Origin: 20CM-2-65-7 sp963830455
Lineage (GTDB): Bacteria > Gemmatimonadota > Gemmatimonadetes > Gemmatimonadales > GWC2-71-9
Direction of reading: 5' to 3'
Assembly: GCA_963830455.1 (NCBI GenBank)
Contig: CAWHMT010000002.1
Location: 868,001-932,000 of the forward strand
Length of the DNA stretch: 64,000 nucleotides
Made by a program: the position numbers and the translations under genes. The first letter of the stretch is position 1, and each line of letters opens with the position of its first letter. Positions 7,629 to 16,945 of the stretch are shown piece by piece. The notes beneath the pieces were generated by a model, which was given only the letters and a program-made list of their open reading frames with translations, had not been told where the DNA came from and made no database searches.

Positions 7629-10087
7629 TGAGACGACTCGGACTCACCCTCTCCCTTTGTCTCGGCGCCGCGGGCGCCGGCATGGCGCAGCTGGCGCCGG
7701 CCGGCACCGGCGGCGTCGCGGCATTGGCGAACACCCTGCGCCAGCTCGGCAGCAACAAGCGCGTCCTGATGGTCGGTGCGCACCCCGACGACGAGGACAC
7801 GCAGCTGCTCGTGCTGCTGTCGCGGGGCTGGGGCGCGCAAGCCGCCTATCTCTCGCTCACGCGCGGCGAAGGGGGTCAGAACCTGATCGGGCCCGAGCTC
7901 GGTCCCGAGCTGGGGATCATTCGTACCGAAGAGCTGCTCGCGGCGCGTGAGCTGGATGGCGCGCGGCAGTTTTTCACGCGGGGCTACGACTTCGGGTTTT
8001 CCAAATCCGCCGAGGAAACGTTCCGGTTCTGGCCGCGCGATTCGATCCTCAAGGACGTCGTGGACGTCATCCGGCGATTCCGGCCGCAGGTCATCATCGC
8101 CGTCTTCTCGGGAACGCCGGCCGACGGCCACGGACAGCATCAAGTCTCGGCGATGATCGCCCGCCAGGCGTTCGACCTTCTGCGCGACTCTACCGGCGGA
8201 CCGGTAAAGTTCTACCGCTCGACCCGCTTCGATACGGCCGCGACGACGGTCACACTGCCGGTCGGCACGCTCGATCCGGTCCTCGGTCAGTCCTATTACC
8301 AGCTTGCCATGGCGAGCCGGAGCCGGCATCGCTCCCAGGACATGGGGCAGCTGCAGCGGCCCGGCCCCGCCACGGCCCGCGTCGCGTTGGTCGCCACGAA
8401 AACACCGCAGACCCCCGAGACATCGATGTTCGCCGGAGTGGACACAACGCTGCGCATGCCGGGGTATGCCGCGCTGATCGATTCCGCGCGCGCCGCGCTC
8501 ACGCCGTGGCGGCCCGCGGCGACGCTTCCGTTCCTCATCCGGGCGCTCCGATCGCTGGGGAGCGTGGAGGCCGAGCAACGGGCGCTGCTGGAGCGCGCGA
8601 TCGCGATTGCCGCCGGCGTGTCGATCGACGGCACGTCGGACGACGGTATCGTCACGCCGGGGGAGCGGCTCCAAATCGAAGTCAACGTGTGGAATGCAGG
8701 CGACAGCGCCGTGCGCGTCGACAGCGTCGCGATCGCCGCGCCGTCCGGCTGGTCGCTCGAGCGGCCCGAGGCTGGCGCGCCCACCGTCGCTCCGGGAGCG
8801 CTGCAGACGCGGCGCTTCGTGCTTATCGTCGCGCGCGACGCCGAGCGCACGCAGCCGTACTTCCTGCGGCGCCCGCTCGTCAATCGCGGCGGGCTGTACG
8901 ATTGGTCCGCGGTTCCGCCCGAGGTGCGGGGGCTCCCATTCGAGCCGCCGCCGGTGACGGCGCGCGTGCGTCTGATCATCGCCGGCGAGCCTGTGACGCT
9001 CACGCGCGAGGTCGTGTATCGCTACCGGGACCAGGCAATCGGTGAAGTGCGGCGTCCCATTTTCGTGACGCGCGATGTGGACGTCGCGCTCGCGCCCGAA
9101 GAGCTGCTGTGGCCGATCGACGCGACGTCGCGGGATCCGCGGCATTTCACGATCACGGCGACAAACCGGTCGCGGGACCCCGCGACCACCACGGTGCGCG
9201 TCACCGTCCCTCCGGGCTGGCCACCCACCGCCGCCGAGAGTTTGTCGTTCGCGCGCGAGGATGAAAGCAAGAGCGTGATCGTATCCGTCGCGCCGCCCAC
9301 CGACGAAAGTCTGAAGCCCGGGACGTACACGCTGCGGGCCGGCACCGGGTGGCTCGAGATCATCGACTATCCGCACATCCGTCCTCGCGCACTGACGCGG
9401 CCGTCGCTCGCGCAGGTCCGTGCCGCCCGAGTCGCGCTGCCCGGCTTGACGCGTCTCGGCTACGTGCGCGGCGCCGCTGATCGCGTCCCCGAGGCCCTCC
9501 TCGCGGTGGGCCTGCCGCTCGAGCTGATCGGCCCCGATTCGCTCGCCCGCGGCGATCTGTCGCGCTACGACGCCATCGTGATCGGCAGTCGCGCGTACGA
9601 GACCGAGCCCGCGCTCGTCGCGAACAATGGCCGGCTCCTCGAGTACGGCAGAAACGGCGGGCTCATCATCGTGCAATACCAGCAGTATCCGTTCGTGGAG
9701 GGCGGCTTTGCGCCGTACGCGCTCACGATCGCGCGGCCGCACGATCGCGTGACCGACGAGAACGCGCCGGTGACGCTCATCGACTCGACGAATCCCGTCT
9801 TCCACTATCCCAACGACATCGGCGCGGACGATTGGCGCGGCTGGGTTCAGGAGCGCGGTCTGTATTTCCCGCGCACCTGGGACACGACCTACGTGCCGGT
9901 GCTCGAGACGCACGATCCGGGGCCGCCTGTTGCCGAGCTGAACGGGGGCCTGTTGATCGCGCCGTTGGGCCGAGGCACCTACGTGTATACGGGACTGAGC
10001 TTCTTCCGGCAGCTGCCGGCGGGGGTGCCTGGGGCGTATCGGCTGTTCGTGAATCTGTTGGGATTGAAGCGACGCAATGTTCCTTAA
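7628..10087 (+). CDS. Secreted PIG-L deacetylase-family protein with extra C-terminal domains
   Basis: 819 aa. A signal peptide is followed by a PIG-L/LmbE domain with the zinc motif AHPDDED and the partner region GTPADGHGQHQ, the fold of N-acetylglucosaminyl deacetylases such as MshB and BshB. Beyond about residue 250 there are one or two beta-sandwich segments (RLQIEVNVWNAGDSAVRVD, then TITATNRSRDPATTTVRVTV) resembling NPCBM-associated/NEW3 domains. Near the end is a Rossmann-like segment (YDAIVIGSRAYE, NGGLIIVQYQQYPF) that suggests a glutamine-amidotransferase-like fold. It is likely a cell-surface sugar deacetylase. GTG 7628 overlaps the previous stop, and the gene overlaps the next by 11 bp, so it is part of an operon. 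Confidence 0.85.
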   Translation: MRRLGLTLSLCLGAAGAGMAQLAPAGTGGVAALANTLRQLGSNKRVLMVGAHPDDEDTQLLVLLSRGWGAQAAYLSLTRGEGGQNLIGPELGPELGIIRTEELLAARELDGARQFFTRGYDFGFSKSAEETFRFWPRDSILKDVVDVIRRFRPQVIIAVFSGTPADGHGQHQVSAMIARQAFDLLRDSTGGPVKFYRSTRFDTAATTVTLPVGTLDPVLGQSYYQLAMASRSRHRSQDMGQLQRPGPATARVALVATKTPQTPETSMFAGVDTTLRMPGYAALIDSARAALTPWRPAATLPFLIRALRSLGSVEAEQRALLERAIAIAAGVSIDGTSDDGIVTPGERLQIEVNVWNAGDSAVRVDSVAIAAPSGWSLERPEAGAPTVAPGALQTRRFVLIVARDAERTQPYFLRRPLVNRGGLYDWSAVPPEVRGLPFEPPPVTARVRLIIAGEPVTLTREVVYRYRDQAIGEVRRPIFVTRDVDVALAPEELLWPIDATSRDPRHFTITATNRSRDPATTTVRVTVPPGWPPTAAESLSFAREDESKSVIVSVAPPTDESLKPGTYTLRAGTGWLEIIDYPHIRPRALTRPSLAQVRAARVALPGLTRLGYVRGAADRVPEALLAVGLPLELIGPDSLARGDLSRYDAIVIGSRAYETEPALVANNGRLLEYGRNGGLIIVQYQQYPFVEGGFAPYALTIARPHDRVTDENAPVTLIDSTNPVFHYPNDIGADDWRGWVQERGLYFPRTWDTTYVPVLETHDPGPPVAELNGGLLIAPLGRGTYVYTGLSFFRQLPAGVPGAYRLFVNLLGLKRRNVP

Positions 10088-11117
10088 GACCCTGCGCACG
10101 TTGTTGTATGGCGCATTAATCCTGTCGTTGGTTGGATGTTCGCGGGATCACCGTACCCCGTTGGTCATCTACAGTCCTCACGGGAGAGATCTGCTCACGC
10201 TATTCGAGCATCGCTTCGAAGCGGAGCATCCCGACATCGACGTGCGCTGGCTCGACATGGGATCGCAGGACGTGTACGACCGCGTGCGCTCCGAGCGCGC
10301 CAATCCCCAGGCTGACATCTGGTTTGGCGGTCCTTCGCTTATTCTCGCGCAAGCGGCCGGTGATTCGCTGCTCGACTGCGCGCGACCCTCCTGGGCCGAC
10401 GCGATCCCGCCGCGGGGGCGTGGCGCGGGCGATTGCTATTTCGCGGCGTACGAGACGCCGGCCGTTTTTCTGTACGCCGAGAAAGTGGTGTCCGCGGCCG
10501 ACGCCCCGCGGGACTGGGACGACCTGCTCGATCCCAAGTGGAAGGGCAAGGTGATCATCCGCGACCCGCTCGCGAGCGGCACGATGCGCGCGGTGTTCGG
10601 CCTGATCATGCTGCGTTCGCAGAAGTTCGCGGGCGATACCGCCTCGGGATTCGCCTGGCTGCGCCGGCTGGACGCGCAGGCCAAGGAATACGTGCAGAAC
10701 CCGGCGCTCGTGAGCGAGAAGATCGCGCGCCAGGAAGCCCTCGTCACCGTGTGGGACTTGCCCGATGTATTAATCAGCCGCCGCCGCGGCATGCCGATCG
10801 GTTACGTCTTTCCCAGCAGCGGAACCGTCGCGATCGAGGACGGCATCGCCGTCGTGCGCGGCGCGAAGCATCGCGACGCGGCCCGCGCGTTCGTGGACTT
10901 CGTCGGCAGCCCCGAGATGCAGCTCGCGGCGGCCCGCGAGGTCTACCGCCTCCCGGCGCGGCTCGATCTGGCGGCCGACTCGCTGCCCGATTGGGTGCGT
11001 GATGTGCGTCGCCGCATGATCGTCGCCGATATGGACTGGAACCTCGTGGCCGAGCGTGGGCCCGAGTGGATGCGTTGGTGGGACCAGCATGTCCGTGGGA
11101 CGGGAGGAAGCCGTTGA
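10077..11117 (+). CDS. Lipoprotein substrate-binding protein, iron(III)/AfuA-like ABC transporter
   Basis: 346 aa. A lipobox LSLVGC places the acylated Cys at residue 21. The mature part follows the extracellular-binding family 1 plan: LVIYSPHGRD, then QADIWFGGPS, YETPAVFLYAEK, DWDDLLDPKWKGKVIIRDP and YVFPSSGTVAIEDGIAVVRGAKH. This is the pattern of ferric-iron (FbpA/AfuA) and phosphonate/thiamine binders. It is coupled to its ATPase by a TTGA overlap. The ligand is inferred from the family, not visible. Confidence 0.85.
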   Translation: MFLKTLRTLLYGALILSLVGCSRDHRTPLVIYSPHGRDLLTLFEHRFEAEHPDIDVRWLDMGSQDVYDRVRSERANPQADIWFGGPSLILAQAAGDSLLDCARPSWADAIPPRGRGAGDCYFAAYETPAVFLYAEKVVSAADAPRDWDDLLDPKWKGKVIIRDPLASGTMRAVFGLIMLRSQKFAGDTASGFAWLRRLDAQAKEYVQNPALVSEKIARQEALVTVWDLPDVLISRRRGMPIGYVFPSSGTVAIEDGIAVVRGAKHRDAARAFVDFVGSPEMQLAAAREVYRLPARLDLAADSLPDWVRDVRRRMIVADMDWNLVAERGPEWMRWWDQHVRGTGGSR

Positions 11118-12103
11118 CCGCGTTCCTCCAAATCCAGGCGATCAAGAAGCAGTGGGCTCACACCGTGACCGTCGGTCCGATCACGCTCGACATCGCGCGC
11201 GGAGAAATTCTCGCGCTGCTCGGCCCGTCAGGCAGCGGCAAGACGACGATGCTGCGGCTGCTCGCCGGATTCGAAACGGCGGACAGCGGCCGCATTCTCG
11301 TGGCGAACGAAGACGTGACGACAACCCCGCCTGCGCGGCGCCGGTTCGGCATGGTGTTTCAGCACTACGCGCTGTTTCCGCATCTCGACGTGGGCGAGAA
11401 CGTCGGCTTTGGACTGCGGGGAAGCGGGAAGGGGGACGAGAGACGGGTACCGCAGAAGATCTCCGAGGCGCTGGCATTGGTGGATCTGGCCGGCTACGAG
11501 CGGCGCAAGGTGCACGAGCTCTCCGGCGGCCAGCAGCAGCGCGTCGCCCTCGCGCGCGCGCTCGCGCCGGAGCCGCGGGTGTTGATGCTCGACGAGCCGC
11601 TCTCGAATCTCGATCCGGCCCTGCGCGAGCGGACGCGTCGGGAACTGCGCCAGGTCATCAAGCGCGTCGGGACCACGACGGTCTTCGTCACGCACGAACA
11701 GGAAGAAGCCTTCGATCTGGGCGACCGCATCGCGGTGATCAACGCGGGGCATCTCGAACAGACGGGTACGCCCGACGAGTTGTACGAGCAGCCGGCGAAT
11801 CTCTTCGTAGCGACGTTCGTGGGCCGCGCCAATGTCTTCCGCGGCCGGTCAGCACAGGCGCTCGGTGCGCCCAGCGGCGTGCTCGTGGTGCGGCCCGAGC
11901 GGCTGCGGTTCGCGGGCGCAGGTCTTCCCGGCGTCGTGCGCGAGCGCCGCTACACCGGGGCCGCGGCGTTTTTCCTCGTCGAGGGCGACGAAGGCGAGCG
12001 CTTCGAGGTGCTCGCGGAGCCCGACGCCGCGCAGGTCGGGGAGCGGGTCTACGTGGAGGCGACGCGCGGCATCACCCTGTCGGAAAACGGAAGCCGGCCG
12101 TGA
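11114..12103 (+). CDS. ABC transporter ATPase, FbpC/PotA-like
   Basis: 329 aa from a TTG start that overlaps the preceding TGA as TTGA. Walker A is GPSGSGKTTM, the Q-loop is FQHYALFPHLD, the signature is LSGGQQQRVALARAL, and Walker B is VLMLDEPLSNLD, followed by the switch His in VFVTHEQEEA. A C-terminal TOBE-like segment follows residue 235 (VLVVRPERLRF). This is the length and layout of spermidine/iron importer ATPases. It powers the permease encoded next. Longer versions starting upstream would duplicate the end of the binding protein and were rejected. Confidence 0.92.
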   Translation: MTAFLQIQAIKKQWAHTVTVGPITLDIARGEILALLGPSGSGKTTMLRLLAGFETADSGRILVANEDVTTTPPARRRFGMVFQHYALFPHLDVGENVGFGLRGSGKGDERRVPQKISEALALVDLAGYERRKVHELSGGQQQRVALARALAPEPRVLMLDEPLSNLDPALRERTRRELRQVIKRVGTTTVFVTHEQEEAFDLGDRIAVINAGHLEQTGTPDELYEQPANLFVATFVGRANVFRGRSAQALGAPSGVLVVRPERLRFAGAGLPGVVRERRYTGAAAFFLVEGDEGERFEVLAEPDAAQVGERVYVEATRGITLSENGSRP

Positions 12104-13731
12104 CCCGGCAGCAGCGGACCGGCGAGCTTGTGGCCCTGGGACTCACGCTGCTCCTGGCGTGGCTCGTGATTTACCCGATCCTGGTGGTGGCCGGGGATGC
12201 GGCGGACACCACGGCGCTGCGCGCTTTCTTCACACGCCCGGGCGAGTGGGCGGCGCTGTGGGCGAGCATTTGGATTTCGCTCGCGAGTGTCGTGTTGGCC
12301 GGCGCGATCGGTATCCCGCTCGCATTCCTGTTCGAGTGGTTCGACTTCCCGGGCCGCAAGACACTGGGGGCGTTGGTCGCCCTGCCCGTCGTGCTGCCAC
12401 CGCTGGTCGGCGTGATCGCGTTTCTCTTCCTGTACGGCGAGTCCGGATTCATTGCGCGGGCGATTCAGGCCACGCTCGGCCTCGAGCAGGCGCCCTGGAG
12501 ACTGCAGGGGGCGAGCGCCATCCTGCTCGTCCACGCCTACTCGATGTACGTGTACTTCTACCTGTTCACCCGCGCGGGTCTGGCCAGGCTCGACGTGTCG
12601 ATGCTCGAAGCGGCGCAGGCACTCGGGGCCGACCGCCGGGGAACACTCTGGCGCGTGATCGTGCCGTTGCTGCGTCCGTCGCTCGTCGGGGCTGCCATGT
12701 TGACGTTCATGACGGCCCTCGGCTCATTCAGCGCGCCCTACATCTTCGGCGGCGGCTTTCGCGTGATGACCACGCAGATCGTCGCCACAAAGTTGAACGG
12801 CGATCTGCCGCTCGCGATGGTCGAAACGGTGGCGCTCGCCGCCGTCGCGGTCGTCGGGCTGCTGCTGCTGCGACGCACCGAAGGCGAGGACATCCTGGTG
12901 GCGCTGGGGAAGGGGATCGCCCCGCGGCCCCGCCCGATCCGCCGGCGTGGCGTGCGGCTGCTCGCGACCGCGGCGGGCTGGGGTCTCGCGGTCGTGCTGC
13001 TGCTCCCCCACCTGACATTGCTGCTGGTGTCGCTCGTGCCGTATGGCGCGTGGACGACCGAGATCCTCCCTCCGGTGCTCAACTTCCAGAACTACGGGCG
13101 CTTGTTCTCGGAAGCGGAGCGGCTGCGCCCGATGATCAACTCGCTGTGGATGGCCGCCGCGAGCACGGCGGTGGCGGTGGCGGTCGCGCTCGCGGGCGGA
13201 TGGCTGGTCGTGCGCCGGCGCGTTGCGCTGCGGCGCGCGATCGAAGCGCTGCTGGCGCTGCCGTGGGCGCTGCCCGGAACCGTGTTCGCGATCGCACTCG
13301 CGATCACGTTCAGCGTCAACGCCCCGTTGCAGCTGCGCTTCGTGCTGGTGGGCACGGCCGTGATTCTTCCACTCGCCTATCTGGTACGGGCGCTGCCGCT
13401 CACGGGACGGGGGATTCTCGCGTCGTATCGCCAGCTCGATCCGTCGCTCGAGGAAGCCGCGGCCAGCCTGGGCGCGGGCCGCTGGCGCACGCTGGCGCGC
13501 GTGACGATCCCGCAGCTGCAGCCGGGCCTCGCGGCCGGCGCGAGCCTGGCGTTCGTCGCCGGCCTGGGTGACATCGTCGCGTCGATCGTGCTGTACACGT
13601 ACGAGACCCGGCCCGTGTCGATCGAGATCCTGTCCAGCCTGCGCCTCTCCGAGACCGGGGTCGCGGCCGCCTTCGGCGTGGTCCTGATGCTGGTCAGCGC
13701 GCTGGTCCTGGGCATCGGAGCGAGACGATGA
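12100..13731 (+). CDS. ABC transporter permease, double BPD domain (FbpB/ThiP-like)
   Basis: 543 aa with about 12 membrane helices. There are two copies of the inner-membrane permease domain, each with an EAA-type loop: EAAQALGADRRGTLWRVIVP in the first and EAAASLGAGRWRTLARVTIP in the second. Fusion of both permease halves in one chain is typical of ferric-iron and thiamine importers. It starts at GTG 12100, overlapping the ATPase stop as GTGA. It ends overlapping the MFS gene as ATGA. Confidence 0.92.
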   Translation: MTRQQRTGELVALGLTLLLAWLVIYPILVVAGDAADTTALRAFFTRPGEWAALWASIWISLASVVLAGAIGIPLAFLFEWFDFPGRKTLGALVALPVVLPPLVGVIAFLFLYGESGFIARAIQATLGLEQAPWRLQGASAILLVHAYSMYVYFYLFTRAGLARLDVSMLEAAQALGADRRGTLWRVIVPLLRPSLVGAAMLTFMTALGSFSAPYIFGGGFRVMTTQIVATKLNGDLPLAMVETVALAAVAVVGLLLLRRTEGEDILVALGKGIAPRPRPIRRRGVRLLATAAGWGLAVVLLLPHLTLLLVSLVPYGAWTTEILPPVLNFQNYGRLFSEAERLRPMINSLWMAAASTAVAVAVALAGGWLVVRRRVALRRAIEALLALPWALPGTVFAIALAITFSVNAPLQLRFVLVGTAVILPLAYLVRALPLTGRGILASYRQLDPSLEEAAASLGAGRWRTLARVTIPQLQPGLAAGASLAFVAGLGDIVASIVLYTYETRPVSIEILSSLRLSETGVAAAFGVVLMLVSALVLGIGARR

Positions 13732-14957
13732 AGCGCCTGTCGGTGCTGATGCTCGTGGCGTTCGTCGACATGATGGGCCTCATGATCATCTGGCCCCTGC
13801 TCCCGCTGTACGCGCAGAACCTCGGGGCCTCGGCGACGACGGTTGGGCTGCTGGCCGCGTCGTTTCCCGTCGCGCAACTCGTGTCGTCCCCGGTGTGGGG
13901 CTACGTCTCCGACCGCTACGGCCGCCGGCCGGCGCTGCTCGTGGGGCTCGGCGCCTCGGCGATCGCCTACATCGTCTTCGGGTTTGCGCACGCGGTCTGG
14001 CTGCTGTTTGCCTCGCGCTTTGTGCAGGGGTTGGGCGGCGGGACCACCGGCGTGGTGCAGGCGTACGTCGCCGACACGATGCTGCCGCGCGAGCGCGCGA
14101 AGGCGTTGGGATGGCTGTCGGCCGCGACGAGCGCCGGCGTGATCATCGGCCCGGCGATCGGCTCGTTCATGCATCGCTTCGGCGAAGCAGCGCCGGGATT
14201 GTTCGCGAGCGCGCTCGTCCTGATCAACGTGGCCTTCGCGTGGAAGTGGCTGCCCGAGTCGCGCTGGGCGCAGGCCGGCGTCACGCGCACCAGCACGGAG
14301 GAGCGCGCGGCGCGCCGGTCGGTGACGATGCGCGAAGCCGTCCAGAACATCGTGCAGCCGGCCGTGCGCGTACTCAGCGACCCCACCCGGCCGGTGTCGC
14401 TGCTCATCTGGATCTATGCGCTGGCGATGCTCGCCTTCAACGCGCTGCCTCCGGTGTTCTCGCTGTACCTGCACGACCGGTTCGGGATCACCGCGGATCA
14501 GATTGGATACTTCTTCATGGTGTTCGGCGCGGTCGGCGTTCTGATGCGCACGGCGCCGGTAGGCTGGTTCAACGCCAAGCTCGGGGAAGTACGCACGATG
14601 CAGCTGGGCACCGTCCTGTTGCTCGCGGGCTTCGTGCTCGTGCCGCTGGCGCCGTCGCTGCCGCTGTTCATCGCGGCCCAGATTCTCATGCCGCTCGGAA
14701 CCGCGTTGCTGTTCCCCGCCAACTCGGCGCTCGTGAGTCATCGAGCCCATCACGATGAAATCGGGCTGACAATGGGCGTGCAGCAGACCTATCGCGGCGT
14801 TGCGGCGATCGTGGGGCCTGTCTACGCCGGTGGCGCGTACGAGACGCTGGGTCAGCACGTGCCGTTTTACATCTCGGCGGCGATCATCGGGTTCGTCCTG
14901 TATTTGACGCTGCGGATCCGCGTGGATAGCCCTACCCAGGTGGCGGTGGGGACATGA
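13728..14957 (+). CDS. Major facilitator superfamily transporter
   Basis: 409 aa, 12 predicted membrane helices. The loop 2-3 motif is GYVSDRYGRRPALLVG, the classical MFS motif A. FVQGLGGGTTGVVQAYVADT in helices 4-5 resembles the motif C region of drug exporters. It is coupled to the iron-type ABC genes by an ATGA overlap, so it may export a ligand or siderophore used by that system; that is inference from position only. Confidence 0.88.
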   Translation: MKRLSVLMLVAFVDMMGLMIIWPLLPLYAQNLGASATTVGLLAASFPVAQLVSSPVWGYVSDRYGRRPALLVGLGASAIAYIVFGFAHAVWLLFASRFVQGLGGGTTGVVQAYVADTMLPRERAKALGWLSAATSAGVIIGPAIGSFMHRFGEAAPGLFASALVLINVAFAWKWLPESRWAQAGVTRTSTEERAARRSVTMREAVQNIVQPAVRVLSDPTRPVSLLIWIYALAMLAFNALPPVFSLYLHDRFGITADQIGYFFMVFGAVGVLMRTAPVGWFNAKLGEVRTMQLGTVLLLAGFVLVPLAPSLPLFIAAQILMPLGTALLFPANSALVSHRAHHDEIGLTMGVQQTYRGVAAIVGPVYAGGAYETLGQHVPFYISAAIIGFVLYLTLRIRVDSPTQVAVGT

Positions 14958-14964
14958 AGATCGC

Positions 14965-14970
14965 TACTTT
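14965..14970 (+). promoter_or_regulatory. -10 box TACTTT, 6 nt from ATG start
   Basis: TACTTTCTGCTCATG places the phosphatase ATG at the expected transcription start, with no ribosome site. The box lies just after the MFS stop, so the phosphatase probably has its own leaderless transcript. Confidence 0.5.
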
Positions 14971-14976
14971 CTGCTC

Positions 14977-16554
14977 ATGAATCTCGCCATCTACGCCGCA
15001 CTGCTGGCGTCGCTGCTGACGATGTCGCCGCCACCACGCCCCAAGCTCGTCGTCGTCATCACGGTCGATCAGCTGCGGCCGGACTATTTCACGCGTTGGA
15101 AGAGCCAGCTCACGGGTGGTCTGGGACAGCTTGCCAATGAAGGCGCGTTTTTTACGGAGGGCTATCAGGACCACGCCGTGACCGAGACCGCGCCGGGGCA
15201 TTCCACGGTGCTCTCGGGAATGTGGCCGGCGCACACCGGCATCATTCGCAACTCGGAGGGTGTCCAGGACTCGACCGCCCCGCTGTTGGGGACGAGTGGG
15301 CCGGGAGCGTCGCCGCGACGTTTTCGGACCACGACACTGGTCGATTGGCTCAAGGCGGCCGATCCCACCGCCCGTGCGCTCTCGGTGAGCCGCAAAGACC
15401 GCGGCGCGATTCTGCCGATCGGGAAGGCCAAAGAGCAAGTCTACTGGTACCAGTCGGGCCTCTTCACGACGAGCCGCTACTACTCCGATTCGTTGCCGGC
15501 CTGGGTGCAGGCGTTCAACGCGCGGCGGCTGCCGTTCAAGGCGGCGAATACGGTGTGGACCCTGCTGCTCCCCGACAGCGCCTACAAGGAAGCGGACGAC
15601 GAGACGTGGGAAAACCTCGGGCGCGACATCGTCTTCCCGCACCGCCTTCCCGCGGACAGCGTTCGCGCCGCGGGCGCGGTGGCGGGCACGCCGGCGATGG
15701 ATTCGCTCACGCTGCTGTTTGCGCTCGAGGGGTTCGAGGCGCTGCGGCTGGGCCGGCGCGGGACCGATATCCTCGCGGTCAGTCTTTCCAGCATGGATGC
15801 CGTCGGTCATGCATTCGGCCCCGACTCGCGCGAGGTCCATGACCAGATGCTGAGGTTGGACCATTATCTCGGGTGGTTTCTCAAGCGGCTCACCGATCGC
15901 GTGGGTCGTGACAACGTCGTCGTCGTCCTCACCGCCGATCACGGCGTCACGCCGCTGCCCGAGCGGACGCGCGCGAAGACCGGCGGCGCGGCCTACCGCG
16001 TGCTGCTCGACACGCTCGTGGCCGGCGTCAATCGCGACCTGGATCGCCTGGCGGGAACCGCCGACGCGCCGCGGCAATGGCTGGAGTTCGACAGCGGCAT
16101 GCTCTTGCTGCTCGACAACGGCCGGTTCGCCGCGACCGGCATCAAGACCGACAGCATTCTCGACGCCACGATCGCGCGCATCCTGCGCGTGCAGGGCGTG
16201 GCCCGCGTGATCAAGCCCGCCGATCTCGCGAGCGCCGACACCGCCAACGATCCGGTCGCGCGTCGCTGGCTGCATCTGCTCACGCCCGACGCCGGTGTCG
16301 TGCTCACCGTCACGCCGCAGCCCGGCTCGGTTTGGGACATCCCCAACCTGCCGATCGCGATGCACGGCGTTGCGTCCGACGATGATGCGCACGTGCCGAT
16401 CATCCTGTGGGGTCGGGGCGTGCGGCGGGGCGCGTACGCGGGCCGCATGAATACCGTGGACATCGCGCCGACGCTCAGCGTCCTGCTCGGCATCACGCCG
16501 CTGGCGCTCGTGGACGGGCACGCGCGCACGGAAGCGCTGCTGCCGAGGAACTAG
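14977..16554 (+). CDS. Secreted alkaline phosphatase family protein (PafA/SPAP-like)
   Basis: 525 aa with an N-terminal signal segment. VVVITVDQLRPDYFTRW supplies the first metal Asp. The nucleophile block is TETAPGHSTVLSGMWPAHTG, the Thr-nucleophile arrangement of PafA-type phosphatases. Later metal ligands appear in SLSSMDAVGHAFGP and LTADHGVTPLPE, and the last His is in MNTVDIAPTLS context. It would hydrolyse phosphate monoesters or diesters in the periplasm. It lies 19 bp after the MFS gene, behind its own -10 box. Confidence 0.88.
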   Translation: MNLAIYAALLASLLTMSPPPRPKLVVVITVDQLRPDYFTRWKSQLTGGLGQLANEGAFFTEGYQDHAVTETAPGHSTVLSGMWPAHTGIIRNSEGVQDSTAPLLGTSGPGASPRRFRTTTLVDWLKAADPTARALSVSRKDRGAILPIGKAKEQVYWYQSGLFTTSRYYSDSLPAWVQAFNARRLPFKAANTVWTLLLPDSAYKEADDETWENLGRDIVFPHRLPADSVRAAGAVAGTPAMDSLTLLFALEGFEALRLGRRGTDILAVSLSSMDAVGHAFGPDSREVHDQMLRLDHYLGWFLKRLTDRVGRDNVVVVLTADHGVTPLPERTRAKTGGAAYRVLLDTLVAGVNRDLDRLAGTADAPRQWLEFDSGMLLLLDNGRFAATGIKTDSILDATIARILRVQGVARVIKPADLASADTANDPVARRWLHLLTPDAGVVLTVTPQPGSVWDIPNLPIAMHGVASDDDAHVPIILWGRGVRRGAYAGRMNTVDIAPTLSVLLGITPLALVDGHARTEALLPRN

Positions 16555-16558
16555 CCGC

Positions 16559-16945
16559 GTGGTCCAGAAACAATCCGCGAACCAGATCCGCCGCATCGAG
16601 GAATTGCAGCAGTACGTGCGGACGGTGGATAAGGTCCGGAAGCTGGTTGCCGAGCTCGACTCGAACCGCGCCGCCAACCCCAAGATCATCAACGGCATCT
16701 GCGCGAATATCTCGCGCGAGCTGTCGCACATGCGGCAGCGGGCGCTCACGGCGAGTCTCGGAACGTTGCCGGACGTCGCGGGCTCCCTGGCCATCGTGGC
16801 GGCCCGGGCGGGAACGGGAATCAACGTGAAGGTGCGCGCCCTGGGAGAGGGCGTGAACAGCATGTCGATGCAGCTCGAGCAGTCGCTGAAGGCGGCGCAC
16901 GAGGCGCGTCCCGAAAAAGAACCAGACGAGAAGAAGCAATCGTAG
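16559..16945 (+). CDS. Small hypothetical helical protein
   Basis: 128 aa, not recognised. It is almost wholly helical with heptad-like spacing (RRIEELQQYVRTVDKVRKLV), has no signal or membrane segment, and ends in a charged tail (EARPEKEPDEKKQ). GTG 16559 lies four bases after the phosphatase stop. Its TAG stop overlaps the next gene's apparent GTA start as GTAG. The position suggests co-expression with the ABC-2 exporter, but no function can be given. Confidence 0.6.
   Translation: MVQKQSANQIRRIEELQQYVRTVDKVRKLVAELDSNRAANPKIINGICANISRELSHMRQRALTASLGTLPDVAGSLAIVAARAGTGINVKVRALGEGVNSMSMQLEQSLKAAHEARPEKEPDEKKQS

Noticed and set aside
7622..10099. An 825-codon minus-strand frame antisense to the PIG-L gene
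   Set aside because: Shadow frame with biased composition; the plus-strand protein has AHPDDED and other recognisable domains.
11056..13731. An 891-residue fused protein over the ABC ATPase and permease
   Set aside because: The first 348 codons are the wrong frame of the ATPase gene. The permease starts at GTG 12100 in a GTGA overlap.
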